NCBI GenBank assembly: GCA_025355005.1
Contig: JANXLV010000047.1
Location: 1 to 64,000, forward strand
Reading direction: 5' to 3'
DNA: 64,000 nt
From: Myxococcales bacterium
GTDB taxonomy: Bacteria > Myxococcota_A > Polyangia > Polyangiales > Polyangiaceae
This document shows positions 30,034 to 40,287 of this stretch, one piece after another. How positions within the stretch are numbered: position 1 is the stretch's first letter; the number at the start of each line of letters is the position of its first letter. The position numbers were made by a program, and so were the translations under genes. The notes under the pieces are model-generated. The model made no database searches and was not told the DNA's origin. It worked only from the letters and a program-made list of their open reading frames with translations.

Positions 30034-30681
30034 TCAGGAACGGCTTGGTAGCGGGCTGCTCGTGGGCTCAGCGTCTGCAGGCTCCATAGTTGCCTGCCCC
30101 GGTGAGAGCAAGCGACGCGCGCCGTGACCCACGACAGGTGCCGCGCAGAGGTAGAGCGCCGGCAACCACATGGGGATGCCGAGGACATCCGGCTGGAGAT
30201 GCACGAACGTACCGGCGCGGACGAGCATGATCTCGAAGGTCGGTCCGATGACCATCATCGAGAGAGCGCAGACCGCGCCCTGCCACGTGCGGTCGAGCCA
30301 CCAGAATGCAGCGATGCCGGCGACGCCAAGCACCGCGAGCTTCGTGGTGTTCGGCCCGTGATAGAAGCCGCTGAAGAAGTAGAACGCACCGAAGCACCAG
30401 AACGCGGACGCCAGCACGCTCCACGGAGGCGGCCGGCGCGGGGCGCCCAGCGCGCGATACATGCCCACGAAGATGGAGGCGCTGACGGTTGTCCCCGCGC
30501 CCATGAGGAGCGGCGTCCACCACGTGAGGCGAGAAGCCTGATGAGGCCCCACGTAGGCGGTCGTTCCGGAGATCGTATGGAACCCATCGAGCACCGTGAT
30601 GACCACAGCGCCGAACAGAAACAGCAGAGCGAAGCGCTGCGGTTCGAGCCGGGGTCGTTCGATGTTCCTGAGCGTCGCCAT
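30034..30681 (-). CDS. INSIG-like polytopic membrane protein
   Basis: A 215-residue protein with about six hydrophobic segments. By eye it shows clear pattern similarity to the sterol-sensing INSIG proteins: WWTPLLMGAGTTVSASIF corresponds to the human WWVPPCCGTASAVIG block, WWLDRTWQGAVCALSM to WWTFDRSRSGFGLGV, and QPDVLGIPMWLPALYLCAAPVVG to the [20 protein letters not shown] region. Bacterial INSIG homologues are known from mycobacteria and bind lipid rather than SCAP. The ATG at 30681 is chosen because the sequence upstream lacks a domain. It lies 55 bp after the cytochrome c gene. Confidence 0.72.
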   Translation of the reverse strand: MATLRNIERPRLEPQRFALLFLFGAVVITVLDGFHTISGTTAYVGPHQASRLTWWTPLLMGAGTTVSASIFVGMYRALGAPRRPPPWSVLASAFWCFGAFYFFSGFYHGPNTTKLAVLGVAGIAAFWWLDRTWQGAVCALSMMVIGPTFEIMLVRAGTFVHLQPDVLGIPMWLPALYLCAAPVVGHGARRLLSPGQATMEPADAEPTSSPLPSRS

Positions 30682-30736
30682 TTCCAGCGGAACGACAGGT
30701 ACTACATCCCGGACCCCCGATCTCACGAAAATGCGC

Positions 30737-31453
30737 TCAGTCACACCCGGGGCCGGGGGGCTGGCAAGTGGATGTAGAAAGCGCGCAGACGTAGCCGTTG
30801 AAGCAGCCGTTTGCCTGACAGGGGGGAGTGCGGCACGCGTGGCACGGCGCCACCTCATCTGGTCCCGCGAGCCCTGGGCACGCGTTTGGACCGCCGCTGT
30901 CGCCGCCATCGGTCGGGAGCAGCGCGCAGGTGCCAGCCGGGACCGCGCGGTGCACCGGCGTGAGCGCGCGCAGGTAGACGAGGACGGCGCTCTGCTCGTC
31001 CACACCCATGTCCAGGAAGCGAGGCATGACCTCGCAGAGGGCGTTCCCGTCCTCGTCCTTTCCCATGCGGAGCATCCTCAGGATCTGCGCATCCGTAAGC
31101 GCGCCGAGGCCCGTCTCCGGATCGGGCGTCAGGTTCTTTCCGTAGATGCGCGTCCCGGGAACCGGCGTGCTCTGACCGGACAGCACACCGTCCGCGGGAT
31201 CGCTCGACTGATGACACGCAGGACAGCCGCGCGCCTGCACCGCGAGCGCTCCCCGAAGATACGGAGACCACGTCGCCGCATCATCGTCCAGCGAGCCCGC
31301 GCCACCGTCGCCCCCCTCGAGATCGTCACCCGACGCGGCATCCGCTGCCGCAGCGTCCCGCGGAACCGTGTACCCCACCGCCGCAGGGGCCGCGGCGCAC
31401 GCCACCGTTGCCACCACGAGCACACCCACCATGATTGCGAACCACCGTTTCAT
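30737..31453 (-). CDS. exported class I-type cytochrome c
   Basis: A 238-residue protein with an N-terminal hydrophobic signal (MKRWFAIMVGVLVVATVAC, also readable as a lipobox) and one heme motif CPACH near residue 77. A Met-containing segment (CEVMPRFLDMG) supplies the likely distal ligand. The C-terminus is rich in Cys and Gly (CHACRTPPC, CFNGYVC), unusual for a simple cytochrome c, and could bind metal or form disulfides. It probably takes part in periplasmic electron transfer. Palindromes at 31537-31570 lie upstream. Confidence 0.8.
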   Translation of the reverse strand: MKRWFAIMVGVLVVATVACAAAPAAVGYTVPRDAAAADAASGDDLEGGDGGAGSLDDDAATWSPYLRGALAVQARGCPACHQSSDPADGVLSGQSTPVPGTRIYGKNLTPDPETGLGALTDAQILRMLRMGKDEDGNALCEVMPRFLDMGVDEQSAVLVYLRALTPVHRAVPAGTCALLPTDGGDSGGPNACPGLAGPDEVAPCHACRTPPCQANGCFNGYVCALSTSTCQPPGPGCD

Positions 31454-31509
31454 CGCCGACCTCCGAAGAGGCCCATGAGCGAACGGCGTGCCGGACCCCG
31501 CAGCACGAG

Positions 31510-31570
31510 ATCACGTGATTTTTTGTGGGCGCCCGGTGACCACGGTCGACCGCGACCTGACCACGGTCAG
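31510..31570. promoter_or_regulatory. paired palindromes upstream of the cytochrome c gene
   Basis: TGACCACGGTC occurs at 31537-31547 and 31558-31568, spaced 21 bp (two DNA turns); the second copy is part of the perfect palindrome CTGACC-AC-GGTCAG. A further perfect palindrome ATCACGTGAT is at 31510-31519. Symmetry and phasing suggest binding of a dimeric regulator; none is identified. Confidence 0.4.
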
Positions 31571-31604
31571 CCTCGCGGACTCGTTCGTTGACTCTCTGGC
31601 GCTA

Positions 31605-33869
31605 TCACTCTTGTTCGACGATCACGAACTGCACTCGGCGGTTTCGTGTTCGGTTGAACGTCGTGACGTTCGGGAAGAGCGGCTTCGTCTGGCCGTAGCC
31701 GTGCGCGAGCAGGTGGTCCACCGCCACGCCATGCGCGACGAGCCATGCACGGACGGACTCTGCGCGGTCCTCGCTCAGCTGCTGGTTCGTGTCGGGCTTG
31801 CCGCTCGAATCGGTGTGGCCCTGGATCTCCAGCTTCTTGATGCGCGGCGTGCGGATGATGGCGTCCGCGATCTCCGTGAGGAGCTGATTGGACTCCGGCA
31901 GGATCGTCGCGGAGTTCACCGCGAACTGGATCTGCTGCTTGATCGTGATCTCCTTCGCGCCGACCGTGACGAGCGACTTCTTGGGGCGCTTCACGAGCGT
32001 GATGTCCGCCTGCACTTCCTTCTGGAAGCCGACGTCCACGTTCTGGACCGCAGCGAGGTAGCCCTCGGCCTCGACGCTGATCTGCGCCGCGCCGAGCGGG
32101 ACGTCCGCGAAGCGGAAGCCGCCCTGCCCGTCCGAGCCGAGCGAGAGATCCTTCGCGGTCGCATCCTTCACGTGGATCGTGGCAGAGGCGATCGCGCCGC
32201 CGCCATCGGAGTCACGCACGGTGCCCTTGATGACGCCGACCTTCGGCAGCGCGACCAGCGGGCAATCCGCCTGGACGTCCTGCGAGGGCGCACCCTTGGT
32301 GGCCGGAGCCGCGACCGCGACGACGCACGTGCCCGGCTTGTAGCCGTCCGCCTTCACGCCGAACGTGTAGCTGCCCGGGTCGACCTCTTCGCTCTGGAAG
32401 CGGCCGTCCGCGCCCGTGTAGAACGACACGTGACCGGGCGTGGAGTCCCACGAGACGATCGCGCCGGCGATCGCCTGCTGCGGCTTGCCCTCCTCGTGCA
32501 CGAGACCCTGGATGTGCGCGCGCGGCGCCGGGGTCTTGTCCACGACCTTCTCGACCGTCTTGGTCTGGATGACCGGCGGACGATCCGCGGTGTCGTACGC
32601 CCAGCCCGCGCCGATGTGCAGCATCCACGGCGGCGTGGGCGAGACCTCCTCGATGAAGTCGTTGGTGCCCGTGACGCCGATGTCGAGCGCGGCGAGCAGC
32701 GAAAAGCCCGCCTTCCAGGGCAAGAAGCGCGCGCCAATGGAGAGCGTGCTCGGCGCGAGCGTGTCGTTCGCGAGGCAGTGATCAGCGCTCGGGTTCTTCG
32801 GAACGCACTGGTAGCCCTGGCGGTTCACGGGCGCCATGAGGACGTACTCGAGGAAGGGACGCACCTTCTGGTTCGCGACGAAGAACTCCGCGCCGAGCGC
32901 GAAATCCACGTGATCCACGCGGTTGACGCCCAGGCCGAAGCGCTCGATCCGAGTGACCGGCTGCGCGCGCTTCTTCTCCGTGTCGGAGAGGACGTCGCCG
33001 CTGTTGTCGAGCATGTAGCCGGCGTTGAAGCTGATGCGCACCGGCACCTTGGACTCCGTGTTGCGTAGGTCCGCCGTGGCCAGGCCGCGGAACTTCATGC
33101 TGGTGCCGCTGCCATCCAAGCCGACCGCGCCGGTGCCGTTCAGGAGCCACAGCTCCATCGCACCGCCGACGAACAGGACCTTGTTCTTCGTGACTGCCCC
33201 GTATGCCTTCACGCCGATGTTCGAGTCACCGAGGACCTGAAGGAGCGCCGGACGGTTCTGCGTGTCCGAGTTCGCGATGGCGCTGGTGCCGAGGTACGCC
33301 TCGAGCCAGCTGGTCACGTTCGCGCTGAGCGCGAGGTGCCCGCCGATGTGATCGAGGCCGTCGCTCTTGATGGTGGTGGCGCTGCCGTTCGGATTTTTGC
33401 AGGGAAAATCCGTGGTGCAGAGGAAGCCCGCGGAGAAATACTCGGTGCTGAACGACGTGCGGAACTGCCCTGCGGCGCCGCCCTGTGCGTGCTGCGTGCG
33501 AAGCAAGCCGACGCCACCGGTCAGCGTGTTCGACTCCGACAGCTGCGAGTCACGCTCTGCCCACTCGCGCGCGCTCTCCGACTCCGGGGTCGCCGCCTCT
33601 GCGGGAGCGGTGCTGGCGGTGCTGGCGGGAGCGGCGCTGGCGGGCGTGCTGCTCGCGGGCCCAGCGCTCGTGCCACCGCTTGCACCGCCTGCACCGCCTG
33701 AAGCGGGAAGCATTCTTGGTGCTGTCGGGCCCGCGGAGACCCCCCCGGATACGGTGCCTCCTGCAGAGCCCCCGCCACCTGCTGCAGCCTGCGCATGCGC
33801 AGTCTGTGGGATGAGGAGACCGACCATGCTGAGCACGGGGATCACGGAAAGAAGGGCAAGCGATCGCAT
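31605..33869 (-). CDS. OmpA-family outer-membrane protein with two carboxypeptidase-regulatory-like repeats
   Basis: A 754-residue exported protein. A signal peptide (LLSVIPVLSMVGLLIPQTAHAQ) is followed by an Ala/Gly/Ser-rich linker, a probable beta-rich outer-membrane domain (about 100-410), two Ig-like carboxypeptidase-regulatory modules (HIQGLVHEEGKPQQAIAGA; IKGTVRDSDGGGAIASA) and a C-terminal OmpA domain with LEIQGHTDSSGKPDTN, the peptidoglycan-binding pattern. It likely anchors the outer membrane to the cell wall. It is divergent from the response-regulator gene. Confidence 0.85.
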   Translation of the reverse strand: MRSLALLSVIPVLSMVGLLIPQTAHAQAAAGGGGSAGGTVSGGVSAGPTAPRMLPASGGAGGASGGTSAGPASSTPASAAPASTASTAPAEAATPESESAREWAERDSQLSESNTLTGGVGLLRTQHAQGGAAGQFRTSFSTEYFSAGFLCTTDFPCKNPNGSATTIKSDGLDHIGGHLALSANVTSWLEAYLGTSAIANSDTQNRPALLQVLGDSNIGVKAYGAVTKNKVLFVGGAMELWLLNGTGAVGLDGSGTSMKFRGLATADLRNTESKVPVRISFNAGYMLDNSGDVLSDTEKKRAQPVTRIERFGLGVNRVDHVDFALGAEFFVANQKVRPFLEYVLMAPVNRQGYQCVPKNPSADHCLANDTLAPSTLSIGARFLPWKAGFSLLAALDIGVTGTNDFIEEVSPTPPWMLHIGAGWAYDTADRPPVIQTKTVEKVVDKTPAPRAHIQGLVHEEGKPQQAIAGAIVSWDSTPGHVSFYTGADGRFQSEEVDPGSYTFGVKADGYKPGTCVVAVAAPATKGAPSQDVQADCPLVALPKVGVIKGTVRDSDGGGAIASATIHVKDATAKDLSLGSDGQGGFRFADVPLGAAQISVEAEGYLAAVQNVDVGFQKEVQADITLVKRPKKSLVTVGAKEITIKQQIQFAVNSATILPESNQLLTEIADAIIRTPRIKKLEIQGHTDSSGKPDTNQQLSEDRAESVRAWLVAHGVAVDHLLAHGYGQTKPLFPNVTTFNRTRNRRVQFVIVEQE

Positions 33870-34024
33870 CGTGGACTTTTCCTGCGTAGGAAGGGAACCG
33901 TGGCCGAAATTGCGATCAATCTTTTAGCGCGCTTTCGTAGCGCGGGTCCGATTTTCGTCCGGCGCCCCGTTTCGGGGCTACGCACGCCCTCGCCCTCGCC
34001 CCGTCGTGGTGGTAAATAAGTGCC
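33870..34024. other. divergent intergenic region with small hairpin
   Basis: The 155 bp between ompA-like and the response regulator must hold both promoters. A perfect hairpin GCCCCG-TTT-CGGGGC is at 33964-33978 and an A/T-rich segment lies around 33905-33925. No coding sequence is seen. Confidence 0.6.
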
Positions 34025-35420
<1,396 letters not shown>

Positions 35421-35434
<14 letters not shown>

Positions 35435-36389
35435 AAAGACCGCAAACACCGCAAAGACCAAGAAGACGGAACGCGAGGTGGTCCTGTCCGTGGACCGCAT
35501 CGCGAAGACGTTCCGGAAGCCGTTCACAGGTCGCAAGGTGGAGGCGGTGCGTGGCATCTCGTTCGAGGTGCATCGCGGAGAGATCTTCGGCTTCCTGGGT
35601 CCGAACGGCTCCGGAAAGACCACGACCATCAAGATGCTGACCGGGCTCATCTCGGCCACCAGCGGCTCCGCGAAGCTCATGGGGCACGCCGTACCCAGCC
35701 CGCTCGCGATGAAGAACGTGGGCTTCCTTCCGGAGAACCCGTACGTCTATCCCTACCTCACGCCACGTGAGTTCGTGGAGCTCTGCGGTCAGCTCTCCAG
35801 CGTGCCCTCGCGCGTGCTGCACAAGCGCGCAGAGGCCGTGCTCGAGCGCGTGGGCATCGGCTACGCGATGGACCGCCCCGTGCGCGCGCTGTCGAAGGGC
35901 ATGCTCCAGCGAACCGGGCTCGCTGCTGCGCTGATCCACGATCCCGACATGCTGATCCTGGACGAGCCGATGAGCGGCCTCGATCCCGTCGGCCGAAAAG
36001 AAGTGCGCGACCTCATCGTCGAGGAACAGAAGGCAGGACGCACCGTCTTCTTCTCCACGCACATCTTGAACGACGTGGAGACGCTCTGCGATCGCGTGTG
36101 CATCTTGAAGCGCGGCGAGGTCGTCGTCAGCGGCCTCCTGCACGACCTCCTGGCAGAGGGTGAGCAAGGCAGCGAGATCACGATCGACGACGCAAGCGAC
36201 GCCCTGCGCGAGGAGCTCGTGACGAAGCATGCCGCGCGCGCCGTCGGCAAGTCCCTCACGTTCGCGCTCAAGAGCGACGTCGAGGTGCAAGAGGTGCTGA
36301 AGAAGATCCTCGCCTCCGGCGCGCGCGTCGACACCGTGATGCCAAAGCGCGGCACCCTCGAAGATCTGTTCGTGCGCCGCGCGATCTAG
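35421..36389 (+). CDS. ABC-2-type transporter ATPase subunit
   Basis: A 322-residue ABC ATPase. Walker A is GPNGSGKT, the signature is LSKGM (usual LSGGQ replaced, common in ABC-2 exporters of the NodI/DrrA type), Walker B LILDEP, and H-loop STHIL. The C-terminal 100 residues form an extra domain ending with the DrrA-type LEDLFVRR. No permease gene follows, so the membrane partner is elsewhere. The ATG at 35421 has GAGGAG before it and overlaps the response-regulator gene, suggesting coupled expression. Confidence 0.9.
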
Positions 36390-36406
36390 AGTCTCTGCCC
36401 CGAGCT

Positions 36407-36670
36407 CTACTTGAAGACGACGTGGTTCGTCGCGGCGAGGATGCCCATCACGGCCACCGCGAGGCCGAGCATCAGCGCCATGCCCAGGAGGATCCACGGC
36501 GCCCTGCTCGCCGGCTCGATCGCGGGAGCGGGTGTACTATGCACATAGTTACGCGCCTCTGGTGCGGCCACGCCCACGCGCGACGGCGGGATCGTGGGCA
36601 CGTGAACGTGCTCCGGCATCATGGGCGTTTCGAGCGTTCGCACGCGCGGCTGCTTCTCGGAGTCCGCCAT
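36407..36670 (-). CDS. small tail-anchored membrane protein
   Basis: An 87-residue protein with a soluble Pro-rich N-terminus and one C-terminal helix (WILLGMALMLGLAVAVMGILA). No family is recognised. It lies 24 bp before the TPR-like gene on the same strand and may belong to the kinase operon. Confidence 0.6.
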   Translation of the reverse strand: MADSEKQPRVRTLETPMMPEHVHVPTIPPSRVGVAAPEARNYVHSTPAPAIEPASRAPWILLGMALMLGLAVAVMGILAATNHVVFK

Positions 36671-36694
36671 CTCAGATCAGCCTAGCAGAACGCA

Positions 36695-37705
36695 TCAGAA
36701 CGTTCCCCGCAGACCGAGCGCGCCGCGCTGTTCACCGCTGTTGCCGTGTCCGCTCGAGCCACCGCCCGACTCCGGCCCGAACGTGAACCACGGCGTCACG
36801 GAAGGCGCGGTCGTTTTTGCCTGCGGGATGGAGCGCGTCTTGGTCTCCGCTGACTCGGGCACGAACGCCAGATTCGCCTGCAGGATGCCGCCGCCCATCA
36901 CGAGCACGAGCCCACCCACCAGGCTCCAGTCGACGATCTGGGCTGTGCGCGCGCGGCTCGCGTAGAGATCAGATTTGTGGTCCGGGTCTCCCGCCCTCGA
37001 CTCCTCGTTGCGTCGGTTGATCGCGTCCGTGTACGGAATGAACGTGACGCCCGAGCCGATCGCGAGCGCCGACTCGACCCCGAGGAAGATCCAGCCGAGC
37101 GCGTACTGGCCGTTCTGGAACTGCCCCGCGCCGAACGGGACGAACGCGACGAGACGCCGGTGCCGCACCGTGATCTGCTCCTCGGAGGCCATCTGCTCGA
37201 GGATGCGGAGGCGCTCTGCTTGCCGCTTCTTCTCGAGCTCTTCTCTCCCCCGCCTCTCTGCGTCCAGCCGGGCCGCGGCCGCGGCGGCGTCGTTCAGGCG
37301 CTGGCGGATGCGCGAGCGCACGTCGATGAAGTCGTTCAGGACGTCCGTGGGGAACGTGAGCGGGTCGGGGTCGAAGCGGGGGTCCTCCACGAGGAGCCTC
37401 TCGAACACGCGCTCCGCGTCCTCCTTGCGCTTCTCTGCGATGTACGCGGCGCCCAGGTACATGCGCGCCTGCGACGCCACCGCGGGCTCCAGCTTCTCGA
37501 CGGCACGCGGATCGAGGAGGGCGGTGAAGCGGGACTCGGCGTCCTCGTACGCATGCGCGCGATAGGCGGTGCGCGCTTTCTCGAAGTCCGCCTGCGCGTC
37601 GGCGTGCGCGACCGACTCGAAGGACAGCATGAAGGCCGCACCGACGAGCGCCGCGCGAACCACACGCATGCAGTATACACGCGTCATGGGGGGGCCGGGG
37701 GTCAT
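36695..37705 (-). CDS. exported TPR-like protein with C-terminal membrane segments
   Basis: A 336-residue protein. A signal-like hydrophobic segment (VVRAALVGAAFMLSFESVAHAD) is followed by a helical TPR-like region (FEKARTAYRAHAYEDAESRF, then ARMYLGAAYIAEKRKEDAERVFERLL), a coiled segment and two hydrophobic segments near 215-275. The start overlaps the upstream kinase stop by 4 bp (37705); an internal ATG at 37669 is the alternative. Together with the kinase it could form an envelope signalling pair. Function unknown. Confidence 0.65.
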   Translation of the reverse strand: MTPGPPMTRVYCMRVVRAALVGAAFMLSFESVAHADAQADFEKARTAYRAHAYEDAESRFTALLDPRAVEKLEPAVASQARMYLGAAYIAEKRKEDAERVFERLLVEDPRFDPDPLTFPTDVLNDFIDVRSRIRQRLNDAAAAAARLDAERRGREELEKKRQAERLRILEQMASEEQITVRHRRLVAFVPFGAGQFQNGQYALGWIFLGVESALAIGSGVTFIPYTDAINRRNEESRAGDPDHKSDLYASRARTAQIVDWSLVGGLVLVMGGGILQANLAFVPESAETKTRSIPQAKTTAPSVTPWFTFGPESGGGSSGHGNSGEQRGALGLRGTF

Positions 37706-39558
37706 GGAACGTCCGGAAACGCGGCGTGCACCTCTTCGCCAGCACGCGCGGAGACGGTGACCGTCTTGCCGCTCCCGCGCTCGACGACGGAGTACGTGTC
37801 ACTGCCGCTGGTCATGGGCACGGACACGGCGACGCCGGGATGGAGGATGATGCCGGGAAACTGCTTCACGCCGTAGGTGCCCGCGGCGGGACCGTCCACG
37901 ATGATCTGCGTGTCCTTGATCTGCATCTTGATCGAGAGCGTGAAGTCCTTGTCGCTCGCATCCATGTGCGTGGGGTTCGTGATGCACATGTTCTTAACGC
38001 ACGAAAAGACCAGGTCGTGCGGGCCGTCGGTCATGGCGAGGACGGTCCCCGCGGTGACCTCGAGGGGAGCCTCCTTGTCGATCGCACATCGCACGCCCAT
38101 GGGTGGGTCCGTGCCGGTGATGGTGACGTTGCGGAACTTCGGCTGGGCCGACTTGGCCGACGCGGACGGCTGCACCGTGGGCGCGATGCGTGCCTGCTTC
38201 TGCGCGGAGGCATGCGGCGGCGCGCTGACGGACGACGGCGCCGTGGTCACCGCGGTCAGCACGGAGGTGGGGTCCGGGCGCGTGCGCACCTCGGGGTCCT
38301 TCTGGGCGCGCTGCGCGGTCAAAAGCTTCGTGACCCCGAACGCGGACAGGCCGAGCGCGAGGATCGCCATCACCGGCGTCGCCGAGCGCCGCAGCATGCG
38401 CCGCCGATCCTCGGCGCGGGCGAGCGTCGCAACGACCTTGAGGAGCTGCGTGTCGTTTGGAGCGTAGGCGAGCGCGCGGTTGTACGCGTTGGCCGCGCCC
38501 TGCACGTCGCGCTTCTTGCGCGCCTCTGCGCCCTGCTCCTGCAGCTTGACGAGGAGCTTCTCGGTGTGTGCGGTCTCGTAGCCGGGCGGATCGCGGAAGT
38601 ACGACTCCAGGTCGGCGCGCGGGTCTTCCACGCCCACGAACTTGAACTGCGCCTGGATCGCCTCGCGCATGGCGAGCGCGCTCGCGAAGCGTTCGTTCGG
38701 ATCGAGCATGAGCGCGCGATCGATGAGGCGGCTCCAGTCGCGACCGACGATGGGGCGATCACGCTCGGCCGGGCTGTAGATGCCCTCGAGAACGCGACGA
38801 AGTACCTGCGCCGGGTTCGTGCCCTCGAACGGCAGGTGGCCGACCATGCACTCGTAGAGGAGGACACCGACGCCGAAGACGTCCGCGCGCTCGTCCACGT
38901 CGCCGCCGTCGATCTGCTCGGGCGCCATGTGCGCGGGGCTGCCGAGCACCTGCCCGGTGGACGTGACGCCCTGCGCATCCAGGAGCTTCGCGATGCCGAA
39001 GTCCGTGAGCTTGATGCGCAGCTGCGTGTCGTTCGGGTTGGAGCGCGGGATGAGCGAGTCGCTCTTGCCGTTCCCCTCCGCCTTGCGGAGGTGCGGGTGC
39101 TCCATGAGCACGTTCTCCGGCTTGACGTCACGGTGGACCACGCCTTCGCCGTGGGCGGCGGAGAGCGCCGCAAGCACCTCCATCGCGATCGCAGCGGCGA
39201 TCTCCGGAGGCAGCGCGCCGCGCTCCTGCAGGATCGCGCGGAGCGTGGTGCCGCGCACGAGCTCCACGACCAGATAGCGCTCGCCGTCGCCCACCTCGGA
39301 GACGTCGAACACCTCCACGATGTTCGGGTGGCGCAGCTTGGCGACGGCCTTGGCCTCCGTGGCGAAACGATGCGCGATCTCCCGGTTGTCGCGCAGGTGC
39401 GGATGCAGCACCTTGATCGCGACGTCGCGACCCAGCCGTGCGTCGTGCGCGCGGTAGACCGTGGCCATGCCACCATGCCCGAGCTCCTCCTGGATCTCGT
39501 ACTTCGCGAGCGCAGGAAAACGCCCGCTTGGTGAAGACACGGGGCCGGCTTGGGCCAT
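37702..39558 (-). CDS. membrane Ser/Thr protein kinase (Hanks type)
   Basis: A 618-residue kinase. Gly-loop GHGGMATVY, catalytic Lys49 (VAIKVL), HRDVKPEN with Asp144, DFG (LTDFGIAKLL) and APEQ are all present, so it should be active. A linker with TPR-like helix (about 330-385) leads to one transmembrane helix (about 394-414) and an exported C-terminal domain of about 200 residues that may sense a ligand or envelope state. The 3' end overlaps the following gene by 4 bp. Confidence 0.92.
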   Translation of the reverse strand: MAQAGPVSSPSGRFPALAKYEIQEELGHGGMATVYRAHDARLGRDVAIKVLHPHLRDNREIAHRFATEAKAVAKLRHPNIVEVFDVSEVGDGERYLVVELVRGTTLRAILQERGALPPEIAAAIAMEVLAALSAAHGEGVVHRDVKPENVLMEHPHLRKAEGNGKSDSLIPRSNPNDTQLRIKLTDFGIAKLLDAQGVTSTGQVLGSPAHMAPEQIDGGDVDERADVFGVGVLLYECMVGHLPFEGTNPAQVLRRVLEGIYSPAERDRPIVGRDWSRLIDRALMLDPNERFASALAMREAIQAQFKFVGVEDPRADLESYFRDPPGYETAHTEKLLVKLQEQGAEARKKRDVQGAANAYNRALAYAPNDTQLLKVVATLARAEDRRRMLRRSATPVMAILALGLSAFGVTKLLTAQRAQKDPEVRTRPDPTSVLTAVTTAPSSVSAPPHASAQKQARIAPTVQPSASAKSAQPKFRNVTITGTDPPMGVRCAIDKEAPLEVTAGTVLAMTDGPHDLVFSCVKNMCITNPTHMDASDKDFTLSIKMQIKDTQIIVDGPAAGTYGVKQFPGIILHPGVAVSVPMTSGSDTYSVVERGSGKTVTVSARAGEEVHAAFPDVP

Positions 39559-39644
39559 GGAACGAGGTTACCGGTTTTGAGGGGTTAGGGAAGCCGGAAG
39601 CTCGACCTCGACTTTGCCCTTCTCACGGGTATAAGTCCCTCCCG

Positions 39645-40253
39645 ATGTCCTTCTTCTCTCGCCGTTTGCTGATCGCGCTGCTCTCTTCCTCTTCCCTGCT
39701 GGGCATCGCGTGGCTCGTGGACGGGTGTGGGTCCGACTCCGCGACCGACGCGAACACCGCGGACGCATCGCACGGCGGCAGCGCGGATGGCGGCGGCGGT
39801 GGCAACACCGACAGTGGGTCGAACGTCGACATCGACGGTGGCACTGCGAATGGCGACAGCGGCGGCGGTGGTAGCGACGCGGGTGGGGACGGCGGCGCTT
39901 GCTCCGCGGGCAAGGTGATCGTCGATGCGGGTGAGACCTGTATTGGCTTCGGCCAGGCGGATCCTTGCAATGCTTCGTGTGGCCTCTACGGCTATCGCTG
40001 CTTCGGCGGGCACCCGCCGGGCTTCGCTGGTTGCCTTCAGCTGAACGCGAGCGCGATCCTCGGCGAGACGTACTGCTGCTCGAAGAACGACTGCGTCGCC
40101 GAGCCGGATCAAGACACGCAGTGCAACGGGTTCGCCGGCAAGCCGCACCGCTTCCAGTGCCCGCCTACGGACGCCGGATGGGCGACGCCCGCGGCGGGTT
40201 GCGTGGACGCGGGAGCAGCGGGACCGCTCGAACACTTCTTCTGCTGCCCTTGA
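39645..40253 (+). CDS. Cys-rich secreted lipoprotein
   Basis: A 202-residue protein starting with a signal (RRLLIALLSSSSLLGIAWLV) and lipobox-like VDGC, then a Gly/Asp/Ser-rich linker (about 30-85), then a C-terminal domain with about ten cysteines, which likely form disulfides. Such 'Asp-Gly-Ser linker plus Cys-rich domain' proteins are frequent in Polyangia and have no known role. Divergent from the kinase gene; the 86 bp between them hold no other gene. Confidence 0.65.
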   Translation: MSFFSRRLLIALLSSSSLLGIAWLVDGCGSDSATDANTADASHGGSADGGGGGNTDSGSNVDIDGGTANGDSGGGGSDAGGDGGACSAGKVIVDAGETCIGFGQADPCNASCGLYGYRCFGGHPPGFAGCLQLNASAILGETYCCSKNDCVAEPDQDTQCNGFAGKPHRFQCPPTDAGWATPAAGCVDAGAAGPLEHFFCCP

Positions 40254-40287
40254 GTCGCGAGAGCTCCGCGTCGCCTCGACGTGGGCT

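Noticed and set aside
36536..36549. Perfect palindrome ACTATG-CA-CATAGT
   Set aside because: It lies in the coding region of the small membrane protein, with no related copy noticed; probably chance.
37672..37687. GTATAC element near the TPR-like gene start
   Set aside because: Lacks the second arm of the GGTATACA/TGTATACC operator.
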